The notes beneath the pieces were generated by a model. That model had not been told where the DNA came from. It saw nothing but the letters and a program-made list of their open reading frames with translations, and ran no database searches. The translations under genes and the position numbers were made by a program. Of a DNA stretch of 6,305 bases, positions 1-5,655 are shown in pieces (within the stretch, counting starts at the first letter, position 1; the number at the start of each line of letters is the position of its first letter). The stretch lies in the NCBI GenBank assembly GCA_039934635.1, contig JBDTLT010000291.1, positions 1 to 6,305 on the forward strand, in the 5' to 3' direction. The stretch is from DATLFA01 sp039934635. Its GTDB lineage: Bacteria > Actinomycetota > Acidimicrobiia > Acidimicrobiales > WLNW01.

Positions 1-11
1 GGAGATTCGTC

Positions 12-1256
12 ATGCGCTGCGAAGTCGTCGCGGTTGGTACCGAGTTGTTGCTGGGGCAGATCGTCGACACGAACTCTTCGTGGATCGGTGAGCAATTGGC
101 GATGGTTGGCATCGACTCTCACTTCCAAGTGAAGGTCGGTGACAACTGGGAGCGCATCAAATCCGCGCTGCAGACCGCGCTCGATCGCAGTGATGCCGTG
201 CTCGTGTGCGGCGGTCTCGGCCCGACCCAAGACGACATCACGCGCGACGTGATCGCCGATCTCATGGGCGTGCCGCTCGAACGCAACGAAGCACTGGTCG
301 AAAAGATCCGCAACATCTTCGGCGGGCGCGGGCGGCCTATGCCCGAGAACAACTTGCGCCAGGCCGACGTGCCGCGCGGCGCGGCGATCATTCCGCAAAT
401 GCCGGGCACGGCTCCCGGATTGATCTGCCCGATCGGCGACAAGGTGATCTACGCCGTGCCGGGTGTGCCCTACGAGATGGAAGAGATGGTCGGCGCAACT
501 GTGCTGCCCGATCTCGAACGCCGCGCCGGCATCAAAGGCGTCATCAAGTCGCGGACCTTACGCACGTGGGGTGATAGCGAGTCCGGCCTCGCGCAGAAGT
601 TGCACGAAGAGTTCGAGCGCCTCGAGGGTGACGGTGGATGCACCATCGCGTTCCTGGCTAGCGGCATGGAGGGCATCAAGGTGCGCCTCACTGCCAAGGC
701 CGAGAACGAAGTAGCCGTCGACGAGATCCTCAGCGCCGAGGAAACTCGGGTTCGTGCCATCATCGGCCCTGTCGTCTTCGGTATGGACGACGACAACATG
801 GAGTCCGTCGTTCTCGATCTGCTGATCGAGCAGGGCCTCACGCTGGGTCTCGCCGAGTCGCTCACGGGCGGCATGATCTCGGCGCGATTGTGTGACATCC
901 CGGGTGCGAGCAAGGCATTCCGCGGTTCGATCGTGTCGTATGCGTCCGACGTGAAGTTCGACCTTCTCGGTGTGCCCGAAGGGCCGGTCATCAGCGAAGC
1001 CGCGGTCACTGCCATGGTGCAGGGTGCGTGTCGGGTACTGGGCACCGACGTGGGCATCGCGGTCACCGGTGTCGCCGGGCCCGATCCGCAAGACGGCGAA
1101 GAACCGGGCACGGTGTGGATGGCGACTCTCGTCGACGGCGAGGTCGTGACGCAGCGTTCGAAGTTCCCGTTCGATCGCAACCGCACTCGCCAATTCACCA
1201 CGATCAGCGTATTGAACAGCCTTCGCATGCGATTGCTGGCGCGCCGCGGGGGATGA
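12..1256 (+). CDS. cinA: CinA: competence/damage-inducible protein, nicotinamide-nucleotide amidase
   Basis: A complete 414-residue protein, the usual length for full two-domain CinA. The N-terminal MoCF/molybdopterin-binding-like domain (about residues 1-170) shows GTELLLG at 9-15, GGLGPTQDDITRD at 67-79 and PGVPYEM at 150-156. The C-terminal amidase domain (about 262-410) shows AESLTGG at 281-287 and TGVAGPD at 352-358. Characterised members deamidate nicotinamide mononucleotide, salvaging the pyridine ring of NAD, and the N-terminal domain can hydrolyse ADP-ribose. The protein is expected to be cytosolic. Start choice: ATG at 12 has GGAG at 1-4, seven bases upstream, and the family signature begins within ten residues. 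The gene overlaps thpR by four bases (ATGA), so the two are probably co-translated. Any upstream promoter lies outside the window. The family call is very secure; the exact balance of the two activities is inferred from homologues. Confidence 0.97.
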   Translation: MRCEVVAVGTELLLGQIVDTNSSWIGEQLAMVGIDSHFQVKVGDNWERIKSALQTALDRSDAVLVCGGLGPTQDDITRDVIADLMGVPLERNEALVEKIRNIFGGRGRPMPENNLRQADVPRGAAIIPQMPGTAPGLICPIGDKVIYAVPGVPYEMEEMVGATVLPDLERRAGIKGVIKSRTLRTWGDSESGLAQKLHEEFERLEGDGGCTIAFLASGMEGIKVRLTAKAENEVAVDEILSAEETRVRAIIGPVVFGMDDDNMESVVLDLLIEQGLTLGLAESLTGGMISARLCDIPGASKAFRGSIVSYASDVKFDLLGVPEGPVISEAAVTAMVQGACRVLGTDVGIAVTGVAGPDPQDGEEPGTVWMATLVDGEVVTQRSKFPFDRNRTRQFTTISVLNSLRMRLLARRGG

Positions 1257-1846
1257 ACGAACGCGGGCGCCTGTTCGTCGCGGTCATCCCGCCGGCGGAT
1301 GTCCTCGATCTGCTCGCCACCATTCCCCGAGAAGCGCGGTCGGACGTGCGCTACGCGACCCGCGAGCAATGGCATGTCACGCTGCGCTTCCTCGGCGACG
1401 CCGACATCGATGATGTTTCGGCCGCGTTGTCGCGCGTCGACGCGCCATCGGTCGAGGCGGTGTTGGGACCGCGCGTCGAACGGCTCGGCCGCAGCGTTGC
1501 CATGGTCCCGTGCGGCGGGCTCGATCCGCTGGCCGCCGAGGTGCGCCGCGCTACCGCCGAGATCGAGCATCCCGTGGAGGCGGCGCGGGCGTTCGTCGGG
1601 CATCTGACCATCGCGCGCATGAAGAGTGCGCGTGCGTGTCCCGCATCGGGCTTCCCGGTCGGCGCGGCCTTCGCCGTGAACGAGGTGCATCTCGTACGCA
1701 GCCACCTGTCGCGCGACGGTTCGCGCTACGAAATCGTCGCGTCGCGCTCGCTCGGTGACTACCGGGGTCTACCCCTGAATGCCGACCACCGCCAGCAGCG
1801 CTACGGCCAACAAGAGCAGAAACGCCACCACGCCCATGACGAGTAG
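1253..1846 (+). CDS. thpR: ThpR: RNA 2',3'-cyclic phosphodiesterase (2H phosphoesterase family)
   Basis: A 197-residue protein starting at the ATG inside the ATGA overlap with cinA. The family opening RLFVAVIPP lies at residues 6-14. Both HxT motifs of the 2H phosphoesterase fold are present: H41-V-T43 in WHVTLRFLGD and H117-L-T119 in GHLTIARMK. These two His/Thr pairs form the active site, which opens 2',3'-cyclic phosphates to 2'-phosphates; the old name is 2'-5' RNA ligase (LigT). The recognisable domain ends near residue 167 (EIVASRSL). A hydrophilic tail rich in Gln, Arg and His (about 171-197) follows, making the protein longer than E. coli ThpR (about 176 residues). That tail is antisense to a possible small membrane-protein ORF on the other strand. 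No good Shine-Dalgarno sits at proper spacing before the ATG, consistent with termination-reinitiation from cinA. The in vivo substrate of the family is uncertain. Confidence 0.93.
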   Translation: MNERGRLFVAVIPPADVLDLLATIPREARSDVRYATREQWHVTLRFLGDADIDDVSAALSRVDAPSVEAVLGPRVERLGRSVAMVPCGGLDPLAAEVRRATAEIEHPVEAARAFVGHLTIARMKSARACPASGFPVGAAFAVNEVHLVRSHLSRDGSRYEIVASRSLGDYRGLPLNADHRQQRYGQQEQKRHHAHDE

Positions 1847-1912
1847 TCCGCCGAACAAGGCCTTGTCAGGGCCCCCGTCATCCATGCGGCCCGACTGTAC
1901 AACCGGGGCCAT
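1769..1912 (-). CDS. Possible small single-span membrane protein (47 aa), hypothetical
   Basis: I recognise no family. Read from the ATG at 1912, the ORF gives 47 residues. A short polar N-terminus (MAPVVQSGRMDDGGPDK) is followed by a strongly hydrophobic stretch at about residues 20-44 that contains VVAFLLLLAVALLAVVG, long enough for one transmembrane helix, with almost no C-terminal tail. The frame stays open upstream to an ATG at 2029, but that extension runs through the hairpin at 1965-2015 and looks non-coding. A shorter start at 1885 (MDDGGPDK...) is also possible. Shine-Dalgarno support is weak: CAGGG lies shortly before 1912, and GGAG only about 18 bases away. The last 78 bases are antisense to the thpR tail, so either the tail or this ORF may be incidental. 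By my count 18 of 21 codons in the overlap end in G or C in this frame, against 20 of 27 in the thpR frame, which mildly favours this ORF. Confidence 0.4.
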   Translation of the reverse strand: MAPVVQSGRMDDGGPDKALFGGLLVMGVVAFLLLLAVALLAVVGIQG

Positions 1913-2065
1913 CGGCACGCCCTGCTCATTCTCCGGTGACGAAATGCGGGCCTGGGTTTTGTGACGTTCTCGGAGCCCAAAAGCACGCCCACCGTGCCTT
2001 TCGGCCCGGAGAACGAAAGGGATGGGCAAGCCGGCTCCACAGGGGCCGCGTGAGTTCCCGCGCGT
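1847..2065. other. Intergenic region between convergent thpR and P450 genes
   Basis: About 220 bases separate the thpR stop from the P450 stop. The region holds the start of the possible small membrane ORF on the minus strand (to 1912) and the long imperfect hairpin at 1965-2015. I see no RNA gene and no other convincing ORF. Confidence 0.6.
1965..2015 (-). terminator. Long imperfect inverted repeat, probable terminator of the SDR-P450 operon
   Basis: Arms 1965-1987 and 1993-2015 form a 23-position stem around a 5-base loop (1988-1992), with 19 Watson-Crick pairs on the plus strand. Two of the four mismatches are A-C on the plus strand and become U-G wobbles in minus-strand RNA. The hairpin is therefore more stable in a transcript reading leftwards out of the P450 gene, which ends 51 bases before it. 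No T-run follows on either strand, so this would be a U-less stem-loop terminator or an RNA 3'-end stabiliser. It also lies between convergent transcripts and may act on both. Confidence 0.55.
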
Positions 2066-3286
2066 TCAGCGGGGGGTGAAGCGCACGGGCATGCGATGCG
2101 GGCCCCAGATGAAGTTGGAATGCAACGGCTCGACCGGACCCGCGAGTTCGAGGTCGGGGAGCCGCCACAGCACCTGTTCGAACATGGCCCGGATCTCGAC
2201 GCGCGCGAGGTTGGCGCCGAGACAGAAGTGGGCACCGCCGCCGCCGAACGCGACATGCGGGTTGGGGTCGCGCGTGATGTCGAAGCGATCGGGGTCGGCG
2301 AACACCGCGGGGTCGCGGTTGGCTGCCGCGTAGAACATCACGACCTTTTCGCCGGCGGCGACGGGCACGCCCGAGAGCTCGGTGTCACGCGTGACCGTGC
2401 GCCGGAACATCAGCACCGGCGGCACGTAACGCAGCATCTCCTCGACGGCGGTGTTGAGAAAGGCCGGATTGCGGCGGAGCAATTCGAGTTGGTCACGGTT
2501 GTCGAGCAGCGTGAGCATCCCGTTGGCGACGAGGTTGCGCGTGGTGTCGCCGCCGGCGTTGATCAACAGCATGAAGAACAGATTGAACTCGAGGTCGGTG
2601 AGCTTGCGACCGTCTACCTCGGCGGCCAGCAACGCGGAGGCGATGTCGTCGCCCGGTTCGGCGCGCTTTCGCGCCGCGAGTTCCTGCGCGTAGCCGAACA
2701 TCTGTGCCTGTGCCTCGCCCGAGCCCGACGCGTTGTCGATGTTGGTGTGCATCTGCTCGGTGAGTTGGTAGAGCATGCGACCGTGGTCGAGCGGGATCCC
2801 CATCAGATCGGCGATGACCATCGACGGCAACTCGCCCGACACCTGCGTGACGAAATCGCACTCACCGAGCGGCGCGACGGCATCGACGATGTCCCGCGCC
2901 ATCTCGGCGATGCGATCGTGCAGCCGCTGCACATGACGCGGTGTGAAGCCCTTGCTGATGAGCAGGCGCAACTTGGTGTGCTCGGGCGGATCCATGATGA
3001 TCATCATGAGTCGCATCTGCTCGAGGCTCGCCGGGTCGCTATCGGCGATCATCATGCCGCCCGCGTATGACGAGTACGTCGCGCTGTCGCGCGACACGGT
3101 GACGCTGTCGCGATGCCCGGTGAGCGCCCAAAAACCGGGGCCATTTTCCTCGCGGTGCCACGCCACGGGTGCGACCGCGCGCAGGCGCGCGAACGCGGCA
3201 TGCGGCACGCCCGCCATATAGGTGGACGCCTTGGTCAGGTCGGCGCCGCCGACCTCGATGGCATCGACGAGGGTGCGGTCAGTCAT
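2066..3286 (-). CDS. Cytochrome P450, CYP124/CYP125-like
   Basis: A complete 406-residue soluble bacterial P450 with no membrane anchor. Visible landmarks, in order: C-helix region MDPPEHTKLR (about 98-107); I-helix oxygen-activation motif AGGDTT at 244-249 (acid D247, alcohol T248); K-helix ExxR at E283-R286; and heme-binding loop FGGGGAHFCLG at 347-357, with axial cysteine C355. The INAGGDTTRN and GGGGAHFCLGANLAR segments resemble the CYP124/CYP125/CYP142 group, whose mycobacterial members oxidise the terminal methyl of sterol side chains or methyl-branched lipids. Substrate here is inferred only from that resemblance. It needs ferredoxin and reductase partners that are not in this window. 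The start at 3286 overlaps the stop of the upstream SDR by eight bases (ATGACTGA), indicating translational coupling. The P450 family call is certain; the subfamily is moderate. Confidence 0.95.
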   Translation of the reverse strand: MTDRTLVDAIEVGGADLTKASTYMAGVPHAAFARLRAVAPVAWHREENGPGFWALTGHRDSVTVSRDSATYSSYAGGMMIADSDPASLEQMRLMMIIMDPPEHTKLRLLISKGFTPRHVQRLHDRIAEMARDIVDAVAPLGECDFVTQVSGELPSMVIADLMGIPLDHGRMLYQLTEQMHTNIDNASGSGEAQAQMFGYAQELAARKRAEPGDDIASALLAAEVDGRKLTDLEFNLFFMLLINAGGDTTRNLVANGMLTLLDNRDQLELLRRNPAFLNTAVEEMLRYVPPVLMFRRTVTRDTELSGVPVAAGEKVVMFYAAANRDPAVFADPDRFDITRDPNPHVAFGGGGAHFCLGANLARVEIRAMFEQVLWRLPDLELAGPVEPLHSNFIWGPHRMPVRFTPR

Positions 3287-4067
3287 ACGTCGGGCGGGCG
3301 TAGGGGTTGATGGTGCCGGCCAACATGCCGCCGTCGATGAGGAACTCGGCGCCGGTGCAATAGCTCGACTCGTCGCTCGCCAGGAACAGCGCCAGCTTGG
3401 CCACCTCTTGTGGTTGGCCGACGCGGCCGAGCGAGACCATGTCGTACGCGGCGGTTTGATCTTCGGCCGACATCTCGCCGAGACCTTCGGGCCGCGTCAT
3501 CGGAGTGTCGATGCCGCCGGGATGGATGGAGTTGATGCGGATGCCCGCCTTGCCGTATTCGAGCGCCGCCGTCTTGGTCATGCCGCGCACGGCGAACTTG
3601 GACGCGGTGTAACCGATCGTGCCGCCGTAGCCGGCGAAGCCGTTGGTCGACGAGATGTTGACGATCGAACCGCCGCGATTGCGCATCAGCGCGGGGATCG
3701 CTGTCTTCATCCCGAGGAACGGCCCGACCTGATTGATCTCGATCAGCCGCATGTAGTCGTCGAGCGTCGTGTCGTGGGTCAAGGTGCCGAACTGCAAGAT
3801 GCCCGCGTTGTTGACGAGGATGTCGAGCTTGCCGAAACGGCTCTCGGCCTCTTTGACCATGCGCTGCCACTCGTCTTCGCTGCGCACGTCGTGGTGGAGG
3901 TACATCGCGTTCTCTCCGAGGTCGGCCGCGACCGCCTCACCGAGATCGTCGAGAACGTCGCCGAAGATGACTTTGGCGCCCTCCGCGACGAACAGCCGAA
4001 CGTGTTGCTCTCCCTGGCCGCGCGCGGCCCCGGAGATGACTGCCACTTTGCCGTCCAACCGGCCCAT
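3279..4067 (-). CDS. Short-chain dehydrogenase/reductase, 3-alpha/20-beta-hydroxysteroid dehydrogenase-like
   Basis: A 262-residue classical SDR. The nucleotide-binding motif SGAARGQG lies at 12-19 (the usual Thr is Ser12). An acidic residue, D37, ends beta-2 and predicts NAD(H) preference. NNAG is at 86-89, and the catalytic set is S140, Y153 and K157 (YTASK). Segments such as VISGAARGQGEQHVRLFVAEG, GYTASKFAVRGMTK and LASDESSYCTGAEF closely resemble the 3-alpha(20-beta)-hydroxysteroid dehydrogenase group that includes mycobacterial Rv2002 (recalled, not searched). Likely reaction: NAD-linked oxidation of a secondary alcohol or reduction of a ketone on a steroid or other lipid. Start choice: the ATG at 4067 is preceded by AAGGGGGG and places the Rossmann strand at residue 7. 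An in-frame start at 4133 would add 22 residues with no homology and invade the divergent gene. It is the first gene of an operon with the P450. Confidence 0.93.
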   Translation of the reverse strand: MGRLDGKVAVISGAARGQGEQHVRLFVAEGAKVIFGDVLDDLGEAVAADLGENAMYLHHDVRSEDEWQRMVKEAESRFGKLDILVNNAGILQFGTLTHDTTLDDYMRLIEINQVGPFLGMKTAIPALMRNRGGSIVNISSTNGFAGYGGTIGYTASKFAVRGMTKTAALEYGKAGIRINSIHPGGIDTPMTRPEGLGEMSAEDQTAAYDMVSLGRVGQPQEVAKLALFLASDESSYCTGAEFLIDGGMLAGTINPYARPTYD

Positions 4068-4126
4068 GATGCCCCCCTTGATCGAAGCGAAAGCATGACA
4101 CAGACGCGGCGCGTAGCGTCGCGGTG
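4068..4126. promoter_or_regulatory. Divergent promoter region between the two SDR genes
   Basis: Only 59 bases separate the starts of two divergent SDR genes, so both promoters must lie here or reach into coding sequence. On the minus strand the ribosome binding site AAGGGGGG (4072-4079) is very strong and fixes the start at 4067. On the plus strand TAGCGT (4114-4119) fits the actinobacterial -10 pattern TANNNT and sits seven bases before the ATG at 4127, with no Shine-Dalgarno between. That arrangement suits a leaderless transcript. No convincing -35 elements and no clear operator palindrome were seen. Confidence 0.45.
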
Positions 4127-4975
4127 ATGACATCCCAGAAGACAGAGCAGAGCGATCCCCGCACAGAGTTCACCGAACCGACGGACGTGTTCGTCGGCAA
4201 CGTGCTCGCCGGCCAGGTGGCCTTCGTGACGGGCGGGGGCACCGGTATCGGCAAGGAGATCGCCCGGGTGCTCGGTCGCCACGGCGCCCGCATCGCGATC
4301 GCGTCCCGGCGCAAAGAGGTGCTCGAGGAGGCGGCGGCCGAGCTGGGTGCCGAGGGGATCGACGTGTGGACCGACACCTTCGACGTGCGCAAGGCGGACG
4401 AGGTCGAGCGGGTCACGCAGGGCATCATCGATCAGTTCGGACGCCTCGACATCTTGATCAACAACGCCGCCGGCAACTTTCCCGCGCCGATGACGAAGAT
4501 TTCGTACAACGGATTCAAGTCGGTCGTCGACATCGATCTATTGGGCACCTACAACTGTTCGAAGTGCGTGTTCGAGAAATGGATGCGCGCCAACGGCGGC
4601 AACATCGTCAACATCGCAGCGGCGTTCGAACTCAAGGGCATCGCGTTTCAGGCTCACGTCGCCGCGGCGAAGAGTGGCGTGTTGTCGTTGACGCGTACGT
4701 GCGCGGTCGAGTGGGGTCCCTACGGCGTGCGCGTCAACGGCGTCAATCCGGGCAGCACCGGCAACACCGAAGGCGTGCGGCGATTTGCGGAGGCGTTGCG
4801 CGGCGGGGACACCCGGCCGACCAATCCGATGGGCGTGATGAGCCACGGCCAGGACATCGCGTTGTGCGTGCTGTTCTTGGTGTCGCCCAGCGCGCGGCAC
4901 GTGTCCGGGCAAGTGATCTCCGTCGACGGTGGGGGATCGGTCGACCAACTGAAGATGACGCTGCCGCGCGACTGA
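4127..4975 (+). CDS. SDR-family 2,4-dienoyl-CoA reductase-like protein
   Basis: A 282-residue SDR. A 30-residue N-terminal extension precedes the NADP-binding motif TGGGTGIG at 35-42. Basic R61-R62 after beta-2 favour NADPH, and NNAAGNF is at 112-118. The usual YxxxK is altered: K182 is present (HVAAAKSG) but the Tyr position is V178. This is the pattern of peroxisomal-type 2,4-dienoyl-CoA reductases. The context VDIDLLGTYN (134-143), AVEWGPYGVRVN and NTEGVRRF also matches that family, in which an Asp in the DID segment (D135/D137 here) is thought to help in place of Tyr. Expected role: NADPH-dependent reduction of 2,4-dienoyl-CoA during beta-oxidation of unsaturated acyl chains. Start: ATG at 4127; a GTG at 4124 directly before it is equally in frame. 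There is no Shine-Dalgarno, so translation may be leaderless. The stop lies in a hairpin loop shared with convergent msrB. A related acyl-CoA or steroid-CoA reductase role remains possible. Confidence 0.88.
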   Translation: MTSQKTEQSDPRTEFTEPTDVFVGNVLAGQVAFVTGGGTGIGKEIARVLGRHGARIAIASRRKEVLEEAAAELGAEGIDVWTDTFDVRKADEVERVTQGIIDQFGRLDILINNAAGNFPAPMTKISYNGFKSVVDIDLLGTYNCSKCVFEKWMRANGGNIVNIAAAFELKGIAFQAHVAAAKSGVLSLTRTCAVEWGPYGVRVNGVNPGSTGNTEGVRRFAEALRGGDTRPTNPMGVMSHGQDIALCVLFLVSPSARHVSGQVISVDGGGSVDQLKMTLPRD

Positions 4976-4988
4976 TCACGCGGCAGCG
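4959..4988. terminator. Perfect 10-bp hairpin between convergent reductase and msrB genes
   Basis: Arms 4959-4968 (CGCTGCCGCG) and 4979-4988 (CGCGGCAGCG) are exact inverted repeats around a 10-base loop. The loop contains the TGA stop of the dienoyl-CoA-reductase-like gene (4973-4975). The hairpin lies nine bases before the msrB stop. It is all G/C-rich with no T-run, so a U-less bidirectional terminator serving both convergent genes is the simplest reading. Confidence 0.6.
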
Positions 4989-4997
4989 CCGTGCCTA

Positions 4998-5450
4998 CTA
5001 CTTCGACTGCTCCTCGGACGTAGAGGCCGTGTCGTTGGGATTTGCGTCTTTGGGAGCTAGGCGGAGCGACGCGCTGTTCATGCAGTAGCGCAACCCCGTG
5101 GGGCGGGGACCGTCGGGGAACACGTGGCCGAGATGCGCGCCGCACGACCGGCAGACGACCTCGGTGCGCGCCATGCCGTGGCTGCGGTCGGTGTGCTCTT
5201 CGACGGCCTCGCTCGAGAGGGGCTGCCAGAAACTGGGCCATCCGGAGCCGCTCTCGAACTTGGTGTTGCTGTCGAAGAGCGCCTCGTCGCACACCACGCA
5301 GCGGTAGGTGCCCTCGTCGTGGCAGTCCCAATAGACGCCGCTGAAGGCCCGCTCCGTGCCGGCATGTTGGGTGACCTGGTACTGCAGGGCGTCGAGGCGC
5401 TCCTTCAGTTCGGCGTCGTCGAACTTCTTCTTGGGGGTGGTCTCGGCCAT
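4998..5450 (-). CDS. msrB: Peptide-methionine (R)-S-oxide reductase MsrB
   Basis: A complete 150-residue MsrB, which reduces the R-epimer of methionine sulfoxide in oxidised proteins and is expected in the cytosol (no signal peptide). Two CxxC pairs, C51/C54 (RCVVCDEALF) and C100/C103 (CRSCGAHLGHVF), bind the structural zinc. GSGWPSFW lies at 68-75, and the catalytic cysteine is C123 in RYCMNSASLR. The position that is Cys in the common GCGWPSF form is S69, so the canonical recycling cysteine is missing; C43 (YWDCHDEG) is an extra cysteine. The last 18 or so residues are polar and low in complexity. The ATG at 5450 has GAGAGGG just upstream on its strand. The gene is divergent from recA and convergent with the dienoyl-CoA-reductase-like gene. 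Its own promoter is not clear. Confidence 0.96.
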   Translation of the reverse strand: MAETTPKKKFDDAELKERLDALQYQVTQHAGTERAFSGVYWDCHDEGTYRCVVCDEALFDSNTKFESGSGWPSFWQPLSSEAVEEHTDRSHGMARTEVVCRSCGAHLGHVFPDGPRPTGLRYCMNSASLRLAPKDANPNDTASTSEEQSK

Positions 5451-5518
5451 GGGGCCCTCTCTTCAGGTTTCTCTCGGACCGTTCAACAGTTCCTAGCTCA
5501 ATATTGTGCCCGGAAGAC

Positions 5519-5547
5519 TTGTACGAACGTCCGTTCGGAATTACAGT
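5519..5547 (+). promoter_or_regulatory. recA promoter
   Basis: A -35-like TTGTAC (5519-5524) and a -10-like TACAGT (5542-5547, matching TANNNT) are separated by the ideal 17 bases. Transcription would start near 5554, leaving a leader of about 100 bases before the recA ATG. The SOS box fills the spacer, so LexA binding would block RNA polymerase directly. The elements were read by eye and the start site is inferred. Confidence 0.7.
5524..5537. promoter_or_regulatory. SOS box (LexA operator) of recA
   Basis: CGAACGTCCGTTCG consists of perfect inverted half-sites CGAAC and GTTCG around four bases. This is the core of the LexA operator known from Actinobacteria and Bacillus (CGAAC-N4-GTTCG). 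Its place between the -35 and -10 elements of recA is the classic repression arrangement. It is also 74 bases upstream of the divergent msrB start, so an effect on msrB is possible but unproven. Confidence 0.88.
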
Positions 5548-5655
5548 CGTGTCATCCGCAACGGGAAGCCTGTCACACCCCCTCGTTAGGGTCGACCACA
5601 CCAGCTCGCCGGTGCGCCGGCCTCCGTCAACAACGAACAAGTGAGAACCAGCAAC

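Larger units (their letters stand above)
5451..5655. other. Divergent msrB-recA intergenic region
   Basis: This 205-base region carries the recA promoter and SOS box (5519-5547) and an untranslated recA leader of roughly 100 bases. The leader contains only a short GCCGG/CCGGC hairpin (5608-5621). The minus-strand half (5451-5518) must hold the msrB promoter, but I could not pick a convincing -10/-35 pair there. No small ORF or RNA gene is evident. Confidence 0.6.

Noticed and set aside
470..1705. 411-codon open frame on the minus strand across cinA and thpR
   Set aside because: It is antisense to two clear genes with complete family motifs, and its translation is Arg/Ala/Thr-rich with no recognisable domain. 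Long antisense frames are expected in high-GC DNA.
1913..2029. Longer start (2029) for the small membrane ORF
   Set aside because: It would translate through the long hairpin and add an Arg/His-rich segment with no coding look. A start at 1912 or 1885 is more sensible.
2993..3008. Perfect 16-base palindrome CATGATGATCATCATG
   Set aside because: It is produced by the Met-Met-Ile-Ile-Met codons before the DPPEH motif of the P450. It lies inside coding sequence with no sign of an operator role.
2096..3070. 324-codon plus-strand frame across the P450 gene
   Set aside because: It is antisense to a P450 with intact heme, I-helix and K-helix motifs. The His/Arg/Val/Gly-rich translation is typical of a shadow frame.
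3222..4127. 301-codon plus-strand frame across the hydroxysteroid-dehydrogenase-like SDR
   Set aside because: It is antisense to a well-supported SDR, with composition typical of a shadow frame and no motif.
4068..4133. N-terminal extension of the minus-strand SDR to an upstream ATG at 4133
   Set aside because: The added 22 residues do not fit the SDR family and overlap the divergent gene start. The strong AAGGGGGG supports 4067.
5481..5492. GTTCAACAGTTC near the msrB side of the intergenic region as a second SOS box
   Set aside because: The half-sites are direct (GTTC...GTTC), not inverted, and lack the CGAAC-N4-GTTCG core.
5608..5621. Short GCCGG-TGCG-CCGGC hairpin in the recA leader as a regulatory RNA
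   Set aside because: Five base pairs in GC-rich DNA is near chance, and no attenuator or riboswitch pattern accompanies it.
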